Shown here piece by piece: positions 22,323-34,514 of a DNA stretch of 64,000 bases (the stretch's first letter is position 1; each line of letters opens with the position of its first letter). The notes beneath the pieces are model-generated. The model did not search any database and was not told where the DNA came from. It saw only the letters and a program-made list of their open reading frames with translations. This stretch comes from Tricholoma matsutake (taxonomy: Eukaryota; Basidiomycota; Agaricomycetes; Agaricales; Tricholomataceae), in contig AP026546.1 in NCBI GenBank assembly GCA_026075535.2, positions 6,076,001 to 6,140,000 on the forward strand, in the 5' to 3' direction. The position numbers were made by a program, and so were the translations under genes.

Positions 22323-25300
22323 TCACTCTTCGACGTAGCGTCGCACAGTGCTCTTCAAGAGAGCCAGCACTTGCTTCTGTCGAACGGGGTCCTCCGGCAT
22401 CTGAAGTTCGCCCGTAGCAATCTTGAAAAGGTACGCAAAGTCAGCTCTCGCCGTGATTGGCATCCTTGAAGCTCCGTTCTGCTTCTGCTTGAGTTGAAGC
22501 CTTTCCTTAAACTGCTTCGCGAAATCTTTGGAAATAGCATCTGCACGCTCCACGACCTCCAGAGGCACACCAGCCAGATTGGCGACGTGAGTACCAAACG
22601 ACGAGGTTGCAGCTCCCTCTACTAGCTTGAAAAGGAAGACGAGCTGAGGAAGATATGTCAGTGAAACGGGTTGTTCCCAAGAGGAAAAGTTGGACGCACG
22701 TCACGCTTTTCGTCATCTACGATAGTGGACATGTGCATATTCCTGATATTAGGGTGGTATGCAAAATCATCCGTTAGTGACCCGTAATGGGTGGCGAAGA
22801 AGGATAGCGACAAGGTGTGAGTCGCAAGTTGATGCAAAACTGCCTAAATTCCAAGATGAGATATAGTTTTGAAGTCACAGCCAAGAGCATACCCCAGCAA
22901 TTGCCATGCCATCCTGAGAGCGCATTAGCCAATGGACCAGATATTGAAGCGAAACGGCTTACGAAGGTAGATGTTCCTCTACCAAGTTCTGAGGCAATGC
23001 ATCAGCAGCCACCCTCTAGGCTTTAAAGGCATGATATATCATACCATCAAGAATGACCAGGGACTTCGGCGTAGCATCACGAAGAACCTTGCAACTAGGA
23101 GAAAAAAAGATGTCAGGAGTATTCTGCGGCGTTAATAACAGGCAGCACCATTCATCGAGCTCGACCTTGAATGTGCTAGCATGTGAGAACATATTATCAT
23201 ACGCACCCATGCGGGTGATGATAGCGTCGACCGGGGACAAGCTGCTCGTCACGGGATATATATGAATGTAATAAAGATCAAGAATAACAAATTCTAACCG
23301 TGCGCGAGCAGCAGGCACTAGCATGCCAAGTTGAGCCATAATCTAGACACAAGATCAAAACAAGTTCTGGGAGCTTTATCGGAAACACGCGCACCACGCC
23401 GGTAGCGGTCATGCGCATCAGCTAGCAAGATGATATGGTCAGTGGGTGCAAATCATGTTACGATGAAGTCCCACCGTGGACTTTCCACTGAGATATGTTC
23501 AAATATGTTCAGAGATGGTCAGGATTCCAGACAACGGTTACTTACGCCATATTAGGACCTGTGGATCGCCCGAGTTCAACAAGTACTGACACAGTCATGA
23601 CAGGACCTACCAGTCAATAGAGCGATTTTGCCCACATCACCACCTAGCTTCACGTCATTGGGAATGAAGGACTTCAAGCTTGACAATGTGGGATGCCTGA
23701 GTTCTTTGAAATCAATCCACGCATCTTCACTCTCAACAAATTCTGGTCTGCAAGCAGGTTCGCCAATGGCCGTAGAGGCCTTCGCCAGACTGAACAAGCA
23801 GTCCAGCTCAGCCAAGACGCGGATGGCGCGCAGCCAGACCACCCGATCGGTGTCAAATTCAGCAAACAATCGAAATTTGAAAGCTTTGATGGCTGCACTT
23901 CGACTTTCGCGAGCCTCCTTTAGTTGTCGGACTTGAGTTTGCAGCGAACGAACTATCCAGCGTGATTTGGCCTACGCAGCGATGCTCAGAGTCTCGGTCA
24001 TGTCATCTTGTCACGATCGTACCTTGGTCGAACCACCCTTGGTCCAATCCTTAGGAATTCCTTTCTGGTTGGCCGCTGTCTCGACAAGGTATATTTCCTA
24101 ATAGCAGATGAGTGTCAAACATTCACCACTAGTTCTGCCAACGTTTACCTTATTTCCTTGTGCGCTATGCCAATAGCTGAGCTTGCACCTGCAGAATACT
24201 TTAACATAATATTTTCAACAGAAAGAACGGTTGATTGCACCCCAGCTTCTTTTCGAGCTTCTTCAACTCTTGCTCTAAGTCTTCCTCCAATCCATCAATT
24301 TCAGCCATGATCTCGTCATAGACATCATCTTTTCCAGCTTGAGGAAGAAGCTCGTCGGCATCTGCGAAAAGATGAGGGAGTAAAGCAGCAAGCAAACATG
24401 AAGCTATATAATTCACCCTTATCTGATGTGGGCTTGACGTACATATCCTCGACGTTCTTGATATTTAGTAGCAAATCAGGAGCACTACGAAGTAAGCCAA
24501 GGATGGTGTTCGACTTGAACGACTCCGACTGATCCGCCAACTTGCTGAGACCTCTGCTGAGCTTTTTGAAGGCCTGACGAAAGTAGTTATTAAGTGAAGA
24601 CACATTGATGCTTATAGGAACTTAGTCTGACAGCAAGAACTTTGACAAACTCTCTGATTCGGCAGTTCTTGGCATGAATCCGAGACACGATCCGCTCCAA
24701 GTCAGGAAGACCTTTAGCAAGCTCCGTAAATTCAGCTTCAAAGGTTGGGTGGTCCAAGAGATCTTGCACAGCATCCAATCTTCGATGCCTCTAATCAGTC
24801 CTGTAAATATCTCACAAGACAGGAAACTACCTAGCATTGATGTCCGAAATTTGGCGGAGAGGCATACATAGCCATATGCGAAACAGACGCTTGCCTGCGA
24901 AGTGTTGGGATAGGATGCATGGGGCAAAACGAGAATGCAAACGTACCAAAGGGTGTTATACACCTCCCAAGTAACTTGAAAAGAGACCCATCTTCGGTAC
25001 CTTCGTTATTGAGCAGGACCTGATTGGGATTGAAAGGCAGAAAATCAGATTTACTTACGGCCAGACATACCTCAATGTGCGCCAATGTCTGCCCGTCAAG
25101 AGTCAATCCTTGCCCTCTCTTCATGGGATCATATACATTGAAGTTCTTCATGCTGAGGATATCTTTATCTATATTGAGTTGACGTAAATACCTACATCAA
25201 AGTAATGGTCAGTTGTAGCCACAGTTCACAAACAATCCGTTTACCAAATCATGGAGCCTAATGCCTTAATAGCAGTCTTGGATGAAGCCATTTCCCTGAT

Positions 25301-27866
25301 AGATTCTGGAATAGAATGAGGCAGAGACTCTTCTGCGTCTTCATCCATTGCGTCACCTCCCTCGGCCGGATAGAGGGTAATAAGTTCTTGCAAGGTTGCA
25401 TCGTAATCGAATCCTTCGACAGCGCGTAGTCCGGTCCAGAGACACGCAGCAGGAAGTATAGATTTAAGCAAGCGTGTAGTAGACACGGACAAAGTTCCCT
25501 GTCATGGAGATTGTCCAGGCTAATAAGACGTAGAAGGAAGTCCACTCACCTTGGTAAATAATAACTCTTTTGGCCTCAGCTGCCTCATGAGAGTCTCCAA
25601 TCTAGTCCGACAGACATCATCCTCAAACGCACTCAAATTAAACTGAGAGGTTGAACAGTCCAGCACGCATATGCCAAACTTGTTCTTGTTGTCTGAGTTG
25701 TCATCTGACACCTCCTCGCATATGGAAATACAGTGCCCCGCCTGCTCGTCCGTAAGAAGCTCCGCGTCGACCAGAGTGCCATTCGTATACACTTTATTTA
25801 GCTCACTACATGCCGGATGAAATGATTGAAACAAATAAATCGAGAGATGAATCAACGAACCGTCTGACAATCTTCTCTTTACCTTTGTCCTCGCTAACCT
25901 TCCCTTTCGACTTATCCGCGGCCATACGCATCTCCGCCCCGAGTGCTGTTTCCGCTTGGTCGACTCGTCCAACCTTGTAGCCTATGACATCTTCAGCATT
26001 GACACTCATTGAAAGATAAGGACACGGGGTTTGACCTTTTCCTAGAAATTTGCTGGCAAAACAAAAGTTGAGAAATTTGTTGGAAGACCATTATGTTGCT
26101 TACGCAGCCCAGAAATTGAACGACATCTCAGGAACACCGACCTATATCACAAGAATTAGGAATCACCATCGATCGATCAGACAGTCGATTTCATTGCTTC
26201 ACCATGGACATCTTCACTCTAGAGGTCAGCTTCAGATCAAATTCTTGATGGCCAATTCGAGCATCGTCCTCATAGAGCTAACCAATCGATTTGAGTTGAA
26301 AAATGGATTCACAATGATCGGGAAGGTCTACCTCCAGAAATTTTCTAAGATAAGTTGGGAATTAGATCGTGAGGCATGCCGTCCAGTTGTGATATACTAA
26401 TCGCACCCTTTTTGGAAGAAGAGAATCTAGAGGAAAGGAGTGTTAGTTGACGTCGCGAGTTCAGTTTCAAGGAGCTCACAGTGTCATAATGGTTTTGCTT
26501 GATCTAGCCGACGAAGAATGAGAAGACTAATTCAGAAGAGAAAATGTATAACCAGACCTCCCAAAACTGTATTTGCCGCATGTCTCATCCATTAGCATTT
26601 GGTTTCATGTAAATCAGACGCACCTGCTTTTCGAATGGGGTAAACTCTTTCCAAGCTCTAGCAGGGACATACAGTGTTCGCGGGTCGTAATTAGGATCTC
26701 CTGGTCTCCGACGCTCTTTCTAAAAAAAACCTCAATGTTATGGGAGGAAAGTGGTCGAAAGACTAAAACTGTACATCCTGTACATCGGCCAAGAAAGCAT
26801 AAGCTTCTTCCGCAGCTTTCTTCTCGCTCTTCTTGCCTTGTTCCCGTTGCTCTGCTGCAGTCAAAAACGCGTTGGTACTTCCTGACATTCCTTCAGCCGC
26901 AGCCACAGCCTTTTTCCCTCCAATACGCTGTTTCGCAGTTGGGATAGCTTTCGTTTTCGATTTCTTCGGCTTGTCTTCATCCGAAGACTCACCCGAAGAT
27001 ATTACGGATCGGCGAGAGGTCGTAGAACGTGACGAGGATGATTTTACTGATTTGACGTCGTTGTCAGAGTCTGGAACAACGAAGTCGTCATTGTCATCGG
27101 ATGCATTTGAGCGGGATGTCCGAGCTACGAGATGAATTAAAGTTCTGCTAGCGAGCAAGGAAAAAATAACTATATGCGCACCTCGCTTCGCAGGGAACTT
27201 CTTGAAATAGGTAAGTTTCTTGGAAAATGAGGCATTTACTTCGACATCTTCGTCGTCTTCGTCATCATCCGTTATAGCCATCGAGAGCCGCTGCTTCTTT
27301 GCACGGCCTTCCAGAATGGTCAACATTGTCTTTTCTGACATATCAGAGTACAAAACGCACTCTGGGAATCCACTGGAGATGAGCTTTGCTGAACTTGTTT
27401 TCGCTGCTTGATTAAAGCCACATCTCCGTCTTCGTCAGAATCTTCCAGAACAACTTTGCGTTTGTGGACCCTCTTCACAAGATTAGCTCCAAACATTTTT
27501 TTGGTTGAAACAGTGTGGGCTCACAGGTTTTCGAATACTTTCCTTCGCCTCCTCGTCAGATGAAACCATATCAACGTCAATAGGATCACTCGTCGGTGGC
27601 GTGCTTCTACTTCCTAAAGAAATTGAACTACCGATAGCTGACGAGTTTAACGCGAGAAAATCCATGGACTTGGACTCAGGCGTGCATGGCTCCTGAGAAG
27701 AGGACAGTTGGGACGAAAATGCATCATGATTCGAGGTTGTGGGTGCTGACTTGGCAGAAGGCCTTGTGGTTTTCGCGTTTGGTGTCGCGTTTGGCCCTTT
27801 AGAAAGCCAGGACATCAAACTTTTTTGCTTCATTGGCTCTGGATGGGCCTTGGAGCTAGGAGCCAT
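22323..27866 (-). CDS. MSH6: DNA mismatch repair protein Msh6
   Basis: Msh6 pairs with Msh2 to form MutS-alpha, which finds base mismatches and small loops in the nucleus. The N-terminus has a PCNA-binding box (QKSLMSWL) and a long acidic/Ser disordered region. The mismatch-reading domain reads [37 protein letters not shown], then MVGVPEMSF and GRVDQAETALGAEM. The clamp and lever parts follow. The ATPase end has FDTDRVVWLRAIRVLAELDCL, Walker A GPNMAGKST, then VPAARARLSPVDAIITRMGAYDNMF, the ECCKVLRDATPKSLVILDE-type Walker B region, STFDG-type signature and a C-terminal helix. Exons of 9, 24, 20, 13 and 17 nt sit on the mismatch motif, and two of 13 nt on Walker A. The Phe-x-Glu motif is Phe-Leu-Glu. 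All phases agree, so I judge the gene intact. Confidence 0.95.
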
Positions 27867-28011
27867 GATGTTCCCTGTCAGCGAATAACAGCCGAAGAGA
27901 AGGATTTAAAGAAGACGAGGAACGCGTTGGTCCTTATTTGTTCATGTGTGGGTATTTCGGGACCAAACATATTACCTCACTTTGCTTCCGGAATCCGAGA
28001 TAACTTGAATC
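27867..28011. promoter_or_regulatory. shared divergent promoter, MSH6 / methyltransferase
   Basis: Only 145 bp separate the MSH6 start (27866, -) from the methyltransferase start (28012, +). Both leaders and core promoters must fit here, so the two genes are likely to share control elements. No specific binding motif is claimed. Confidence 0.6.
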
Positions 28012-29067
28012 ATGGACCATGAAGAAAGTACTGAGGACATCTTGAACGACTCTCTCGCATTCCTTGGAGGTGATCCAGTAGTCAATAGTGATACCGTGAG
28101 CTATGGTCCCCTAACTTTGACAATTGCCCCAAAGGTGTTGTTGTTTCACCTTGGTCCTGTAATGTGGAGACTGATTTTATATCACTGAAGGAAGGTAAAG
28201 TGCGATCGCGATATCCTTGTGCAACGCTATCTCAAACACGAAAAACTAGGCCAATACATTGCTAGCTGATCATCTGTTCTCGCCAGCGTTGTATCTCGCG
28301 GAACGCATCGAAAGGAGGCTTCTACGCGCAGCGGGCCGGACGGGTAACGTTGCTCATCGATTTTGTATCTCATCTTGCTTACATACATTAGTGATTGAGC
28401 TCGGTGCAGGATCAGGACTGCCATCGCTCCTACTTGCCACCTTGCCAGATCCCCCGTCACTCGTGGTCATCACAGACCACCCGGATCCGGGAATCCTTGG
28501 AAACCTGAAGACGAACATTGAACAGAATAAGCAACATTTCCAGCCTTACTGCCGTGTCGATTGTGAAGGCCATGAATGGGGAACAGACGTGGAACGGTTA
28601 TTGTAAGCCTCCGTTATCTTGAGGATGTAGGTTGTCATTAATTTGCCAAATAACAGAAAGCTGTTGCCTTGCGCAAGTATTCAAGGATATGACGTCGTCA
28701 TTCTATCGGACCTTCTGCATTTTCATTCCTCTCACGACGCTTTGCTTGCGTCTGTGAAAGCTCTTTTGTCGACGTCGAAGAATTCCCAAGTGTATGTCTC
28801 TGTACGTAGACCATCCTTATCTCTCGTTGCCCCTATGGCCATCATTTAACATGATCGCTGGCATAGGCTGGCACTTACACCCGAGCCCACGTTTGTGATG
28901 GCTTCTTACAGAAAGGGAGAGAGACTGGATTCACTTTCGAGGAGATTTTCACTAACAGTGAAGAAGCGCGATGGATGGGAGAAATGAAGGTCTCTGGGCT
29001 GGATAGCAAGGCGCTAGCACTGAGAAAGGCCGCCTGTCGGTATTGGATCGGTACTTGGACGCCATAG
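28012..29067 (+). CDS. EFM7: EFM7/NNT1-type protein methyltransferase
   Basis: This is a class I S-adenosylmethionine methyltransferase of family 16; yeast Efm7 methylates the N-terminus and a nearby Lys of elongation factor eEF1A. The protein starts MDHEESTEDIL, has SYGPLTLTIAPK, then EGK from a 9-nt exon (28191-28199), then ANTLLADHLFSPALYLAERI. SAM-binding motif I is VIELGAGSGLPSLL; VVITDHPDPGILGNL and EWGTDV follow; the post-motif VVILSDLLHFHSSHD carries the catalytic-face Asp. It ends in ACRYWIGTWTP. Six exons join in phase. The substrate is inferred from the family and is not visible; a general METTL21-like enzyme is the alternative. Confidence 0.82.
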
Positions 29068-29342
29068 TCACAAGGACTAATCATGCCAGCATTTGCGTAG
29101 TTCCTCCGTTCGTTTATTCCAATACATCGCGCGTGTAGGTATTCTTTGTGACTAGCGTCGTCAAGGGTGACAATAAATGTGACGCGACGCGGACGTGTTG
29201 TTTGTTACACTTTGTCGTCGAAAGAGAGTCGTGATTATTCACTGAGTTCCATCAAACAAACAGCCCCTTCGTTAGAACTTCAGCAAAGTTCGTGCATGCT
29301 CCCAATTCCCGTTTCAGCAAGGTCGTGTTCTCGTTCATTGTC

Positions 29343-32012
29343 ATGGGAATAGCTGGCCTTCTTCCAGCGCTCAAATCTATCCAGGTTACCAGACATCTCT
29401 CCGAATACGCTGGACACACTCTTGGCATCGACGCATATGTTTGGCTGCACAGAGGAGTCTTGACATGCGCGACGGAACTCGCAACTGGAAAGAGCACGCA
29501 TAAGTGAGTGTCACTGCCACCGCAACGAACAGGGTCCGAGGAACTATCGCTGACTGAGTCTTCTTTGTATAAGGTATGTAGATTATGCCATGCATCGAAT
29601 AAGACTATTGCGACACCATAAAATCGAACCCTATGTCGTTTTTGACGGTGGGCCTCTCCCAGCCAAGAAAGGGACAGAGGTTGGGCGCAAACAGCGACGA
29701 GAGGAATGTCTTTCTCGAGGGAATGCTCTAGCTGCACAAGGGAAACATAGTCAAGCTCGCGATTACTATGTCAAATGCGTGGACGTCACGCCTCAAATGG
29801 CTTATCAGTTCATCAAGGCAAGTTTACTTTCACAACATAGACATGCATTTGTGACGTATGAGTCAGGCCCTGAAAGCCGAGTCGGTTTCGTACATTGTAG
29901 CACCGTACGAGGCAGATGCACAGCTTGCCTATCTGGAGCGCATTGGACTCGTTAGCGGGATTATCACAGAAGACTCCGACCTCCTAGTGTTCGGTTGCCA
30001 AAATGTGCTTTTAAAGCTTGACACGGTCACCAGCAAGGTTGTTTCCATCATGCGAAAGGACTTCGGCTCTGTCTCCGCGTCGGCGTCGGATTCAAACGGT
30101 ATCTCCTTAGTCGGTTGGTCCGATATTCAATTTCGCGCAATGGCCATCCTGAGTGGCTGTGACTACCTGCCAAGCATTCCTGGGATCGGGTTGAAGACAG
30201 CGTGCACGTTGCTAAGAAAATGGAAAACGGTGGAGCAAGTGCTCAGGGTAATCACGCTGGAGGGGAAGAAGTCTGTACCAAGAGGATATCTGGAGCAGTT
30301 CAAGCTGGCGGAGAAGTGTTTTCTACATCAGCGTGTCTATAGCCCTAATCAGGAGAAACTAGTGTATTTGACGGAGGTAGAGGGAGATTGGAGTGACGAG
30401 GACGAGGCGTATGTCGGCAGGTGAGTATATTCAATCCTTTCTTTTCAGGACCGGTGTTTACAGCGTGATGCAGTAACTTGGAACCTTCATTGGCAAAGGG
30501 GATAAGTGTAGGCGACGTGGATCCGACTACTTTATTACCAATGAACGATATCAACCCAAATTTCATCCCGCGAGGCTTAAAAATCAAGGTTCTCGCCCCC
30601 AAAGAAACTAATCGGCAGGACAAAGGGAAAGGCAAGGCCAACACGCCGGTCAAGGAAGGCATCCTTAGCTTCTTCGGTTTGTTGGAGACTTCTAATATGA
30701 AAGTCGAGCTGACGAGCATGTCGTAGGTCCAAACCCCAAGATCCCCCCTCGACAACAGCAACGCGTTTCTTCTCCAATTGTTGTTGCGAAGACCGCAGTT
30801 GGAAATGCAAGTGGAAAAAGAACACTAGCTGATGTTATGGACCAGGATATTGGTTCCAAACAAAGGCAAAAATCCAAATTTTTCGAGTCGGTTACGCGCA
30901 AGTCAAGAAATACAAGACGAACTGCTGACTATGACGAGCTTCCTGTTGCAGGTCCTTCACGTCTGAGCAGCGAAAATAAAGAAAACGTCTGTATTGTTAT
31001 CGACGATAGCGACGAGATAAATTTGGAAGAAGACATAGAGTCCAACGCCTCGATAGTTGCACAAGGCGAAGTCGACCCAGAAACGGAGATGGTGCTCGAC
31101 GATCCCTCATGGCACGACATCGTGGAACAAGAAGATGGTTACATCTCTCCGACGCCATCCTGCTCTGGAGATGTCCAAGATTTTTCTTCGCCATTAGTAC
31201 CCAGATACACACCCGTGCGCAAGCACGAGGTTGACTTGCGAGATTCCGTTGATCGCTATTTCGGCACAGAAGCTGTGTCTAGTCCTCCATCTGAAGTCAA
31301 ACTCAAGCGGCGCCGACTATCCGATTCGATTTCACGACAACCCTACCGTACACGCTCTCTCGATTTGCCTCGCATCCATGGCCATGCTGCTCAACGCCCC
31401 AATGCGCAGGGTATAACCTGCGTTCCGAGTGCTTCATTTCCAGAAGTCGATCTCCGTGGTTCATTTGGTGATGATCGGACCAGTGATATCGATTCCTCGG
31501 ACAACGAGACGAAGAACGCATCGGGATCTAATTCTCCTCCGACACCAACGCCGTCGCCTTTGACTCCTGTAACTCAGGAGGAAATTCCAGCGCTCGCTGT
31601 AACTGACGACGATGTGCTAACAGATACCGAAGATTCCGAAGCACAGGCGAATGAATTCAGGAAACAGGCTGTCATTACGGGCTGGAGACAACAGTGGGCG
31701 CTAAATAAGGCTCCTGGTATCCCTAGACATGCTACACCGAAACTTAAGCGACGAGAGACGAACGTGACACCTGCTGGGAGACATACACTTAACAACGCGT
31801 GTACACGGCCACGTCCTTATCCCCTGATAGCTCCGAATACGGCTCCTCCGAAGGCCAACAAACCACGGCGCGTGCAATCAAGGAAGAGCCTCCCATTCCT
31901 GGAACCGGGGAAGCATGGATGTGCTGGAGTGATAAATCTGGAAATCGATTTAGATGGTGAACATGACTCGGAGACCGTTCTACATAGAGCTAGACTGGAA
32001 ACCTTTCGGTGA
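29343..32012 (+). CDS. EXO1: exonuclease 1 (XPG/Rad2 family 5'-3' nuclease)
   Basis: Exo1 degrades the nicked strand in mismatch repair and resects double-strand breaks. The XPG-N domain starts MGIAGLLPALK and continues with TLGIDAYVWLHRGV and YVVFDGGPLPAKK. XPG-I has VAPYEADAQLAYLERIG and GIITEDSDLLVFGC with the metal-binding Glu and Asp residues. The helix-hairpin-helix follows as SGCDYLPSIPGIGLKTA. The C-terminal ~500 residues are disordered, with GILSFFG, which resembles a PCNA-binding box with Lys in place of Gln. Intron 29818-29866 has a GC..AG pair, forced by the FIK-ALKAES reading. The stop at 32012 ends an uninterrupted last exon of about 1.3 kb. Confidence 0.94.
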
Positions 32013-32845
32013 GTAACTTCCTGAATTAGAACTTCAATTATCGATGTCTTCTCCGTCAGGTTTGGATGATTGTGTGATGATTATTTGTTTATTATGTTTT
32101 GGATGTCGTAAGTGGACTGAACGGTGGTTCCGATCCAGTGCATTTCGACATGCTCAATCAGTTTGTTTATACGGCACCTTCCGTGTGTCAATTATAGATG
32201 ACTACCTCCTGAAGTTCTGGTAGAACCATCTCATTTGGTCTACGCTGACATGCAAAACTCACCAACGAGATTTTCTGATGTGTGTCCCAATATATTCAAC
32301 AGACATCTGGTGAGGTGTGACAAGTATCCAAACTCTAAATTTAATTTATCTAAAAATAGCCAACCGTGAGAACCTTGACAGCAGTTGCCCTCAGGCTGAA
32401 CTTGATTATCAACGCCTGTTCAACTGTTGTTCTCTTTAACTTCACACAATCATCTCTCGCAAACTGATGCATATGAGCGAATCCCTGAAAGAGTTCTAAC
32501 CTGATTTTTTGCACTACTTGAAAACTTTATCTGATCTTGGCGACGCGTCTTACCTCAACTGGTCGTATTTGATTTGGTGAAGGCTTAAACATTACAATCG
32601 AGGGCCTCCTCCGTCGTGATACACGATCTATGCTCACGGCGAGGTAGGAGGTCCATTCTCCAAATTTATTCCTTCTATCAGCGCGAAGTAGGTCGCTTAT
32701 CCTCGCAGCAGTGTCTTATGATTATTTGCCTTTAAGTTTCCGACCTGGAAGCCGGGAAGTTGAAGGTGTGCTGTGGTCAGTTTGCTTCCTGGATCCAGTC
32801 TTCTTACTTCGTTTCGTTTTGCCGTAATCGTGTTTCCACTTCAGG
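32013..32845. other. EXO1 3' flank and promoter or leader of the zinc-finger gene
   Basis: About 830 bp without a coding call. A CTTCAG acceptor directly before the ATG at 32846 suggests that the zinc-finger gene has a 5'-leader intron, or an unseen upstream exon. Confidence 0.45.
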
Positions 32846-34514
32846 ATGAAGCTCCTTCCTGAGGGCTCGTCGTTTCCGGACTTTCGTTCAAGCAACCCGT
32901 CTGAACGAATTCCATCCGCCTCTCAGAGTGTTGTAAACGCATCAGCGTATACTCCTGTGTCTGAGCAACAGCATCTATCTTCCTTCTCGTCTCAATGTCC
33001 TCCACACGATTCCATCTCTCAGTATTACACCAACGATGCCCACCACAATCAGACTTCCACCCAAGCCATCGCCACCAGTTATCCGGAATCATCTCAGCGG
33101 ACCATCATGCACAATCCTCCATATCAATTGGACTATGACAAAAGAGATTTCCAGTGTTCAGACATAGGGAATGACCAAGCCACAGTGTACACAAATCTTG
33201 GGGATTCAGATCTGGACCATATTCCTCCAGACCTCACTTCTGCAACGGGTTGCCGCCAACGCATGTCCGAGCTGGACGTTCATCACTTCCAGCAAGATTC
33301 CTCGGCCGCACCTCCATCACATCACCATTTCGAATATGGTCCAAACCTAGCTACCACTGGAGAACGGACGTCACATCATATGTCTTCCAAACTGACATAT
33401 CCCACCAGAGAGACGTCTAGAGCTCCATCCGCAGTGTCTAAAAGGCGAAACTTACCTAAGGCTGTAGGGTTGCAAGCGCGTCATCGTCCAGGTCATGGTC
33501 CCGAGGATTTGTTATATCCAAGAAACCTGAACAGAGAGTCTGTTTATCTGCATAGCTCTAACATAGCCAGTCTGCCTCTTCTGCTGCCCTCCATTCCCAT
33601 GAGTAATAATCCGGGCGAGTCCCAAGCCTCCTTGAATCCTTCCTATGAACCAACTCACTGTTCGTCGGACGGCTTCGCTTGTGCGACTTCAGACCGCGAG
33701 TCTTTGGCATCAATCCGCTCACACGAGGTGCTTGATGAATTTTCGTCATCTTCTGTCTCGAAAAAAAGAAGATCCAAGATGCATGAGTGTGAAGTTTGTG
33801 GGAAGATGTTTCCACGGTATGTCTTTAATTTATTAGCAGTGCCTTCTTTTAATTAGCTGAATCCTTGTCTGGTAGCCCAAGTGGTTTGCAGACACACATG
33901 AATACGCACAATAATGTGAAACGTACGTTATCCTTACACTACTTTCCAACTGATTATCCATCCTACATTTAGCATTTCCATGCGGGTTCCCGGGATGTGA
34001 TCGAACGTTTACTGTCCGATCCAATGCAAAACGACATCTTCGAATCCATGGGGTTGTCCCAGTATCATCCATTCCTGAGCCACCGCCAGCGCCTTATGTT
34101 ATTGACTTCAGCGCACCTACCGTCATGGGTTCATCAGACCCTACTCCCCAAATAATCAATGCACCTCTGAAGCTGCGATGGATGCCTCCAAGTCTCACTT
34201 CACGAACTAATGTGCAAAACCTGCGGTCTTTGTCAGACGAAGAATCAGACTCAGACGACCCTGATGCGAACAGAACTAATTTGAAATGGAGGTCAGGGCT
34301 CTCTATTCCCCTGCGCGCCGTCGTACCCTCTCTGTACACAGATGATGAATTTTATGAAGAGAGAAACTCATACCTTGATGCAAAGGCATACCCTTATCAT
34401 CCCTCTCAGGTGTGTTCTTTCACCAAAGTCTGCTCCTATACTCATGTCTTTATGAAGTTTCACATACTCCCTGGACCGGCGGCCTCAAACCCTCGTTCTC
34501 AAAGTGTTGTGTAA
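32846..34514 (+). CDS. C2H2 zinc-finger transcription factor
   Basis: The first ~320 residues are Ser/Pro/His-rich and probably disordered, with a basic patch SKKRRSK just before the fingers. Finger 1 is CEVCGKMF...LQTHMNTH and finger 2 is CGFPGCDRTF...AKRHLRIH, joined by NVKPFP; two introns cut through this pair in phase. After the fingers come WMPPSL, an acidic SDEESDSDD patch and YTDDEFYEERNSYL. Such two-finger proteins are common nuclear regulators in Agaricomycetes, some controlling fruiting; no specific role can be claimed here. The end is uncertain: a GTGTGT donor after YPYHPSQ may remove part of the last ~25 codons. Confidence 0.85.
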
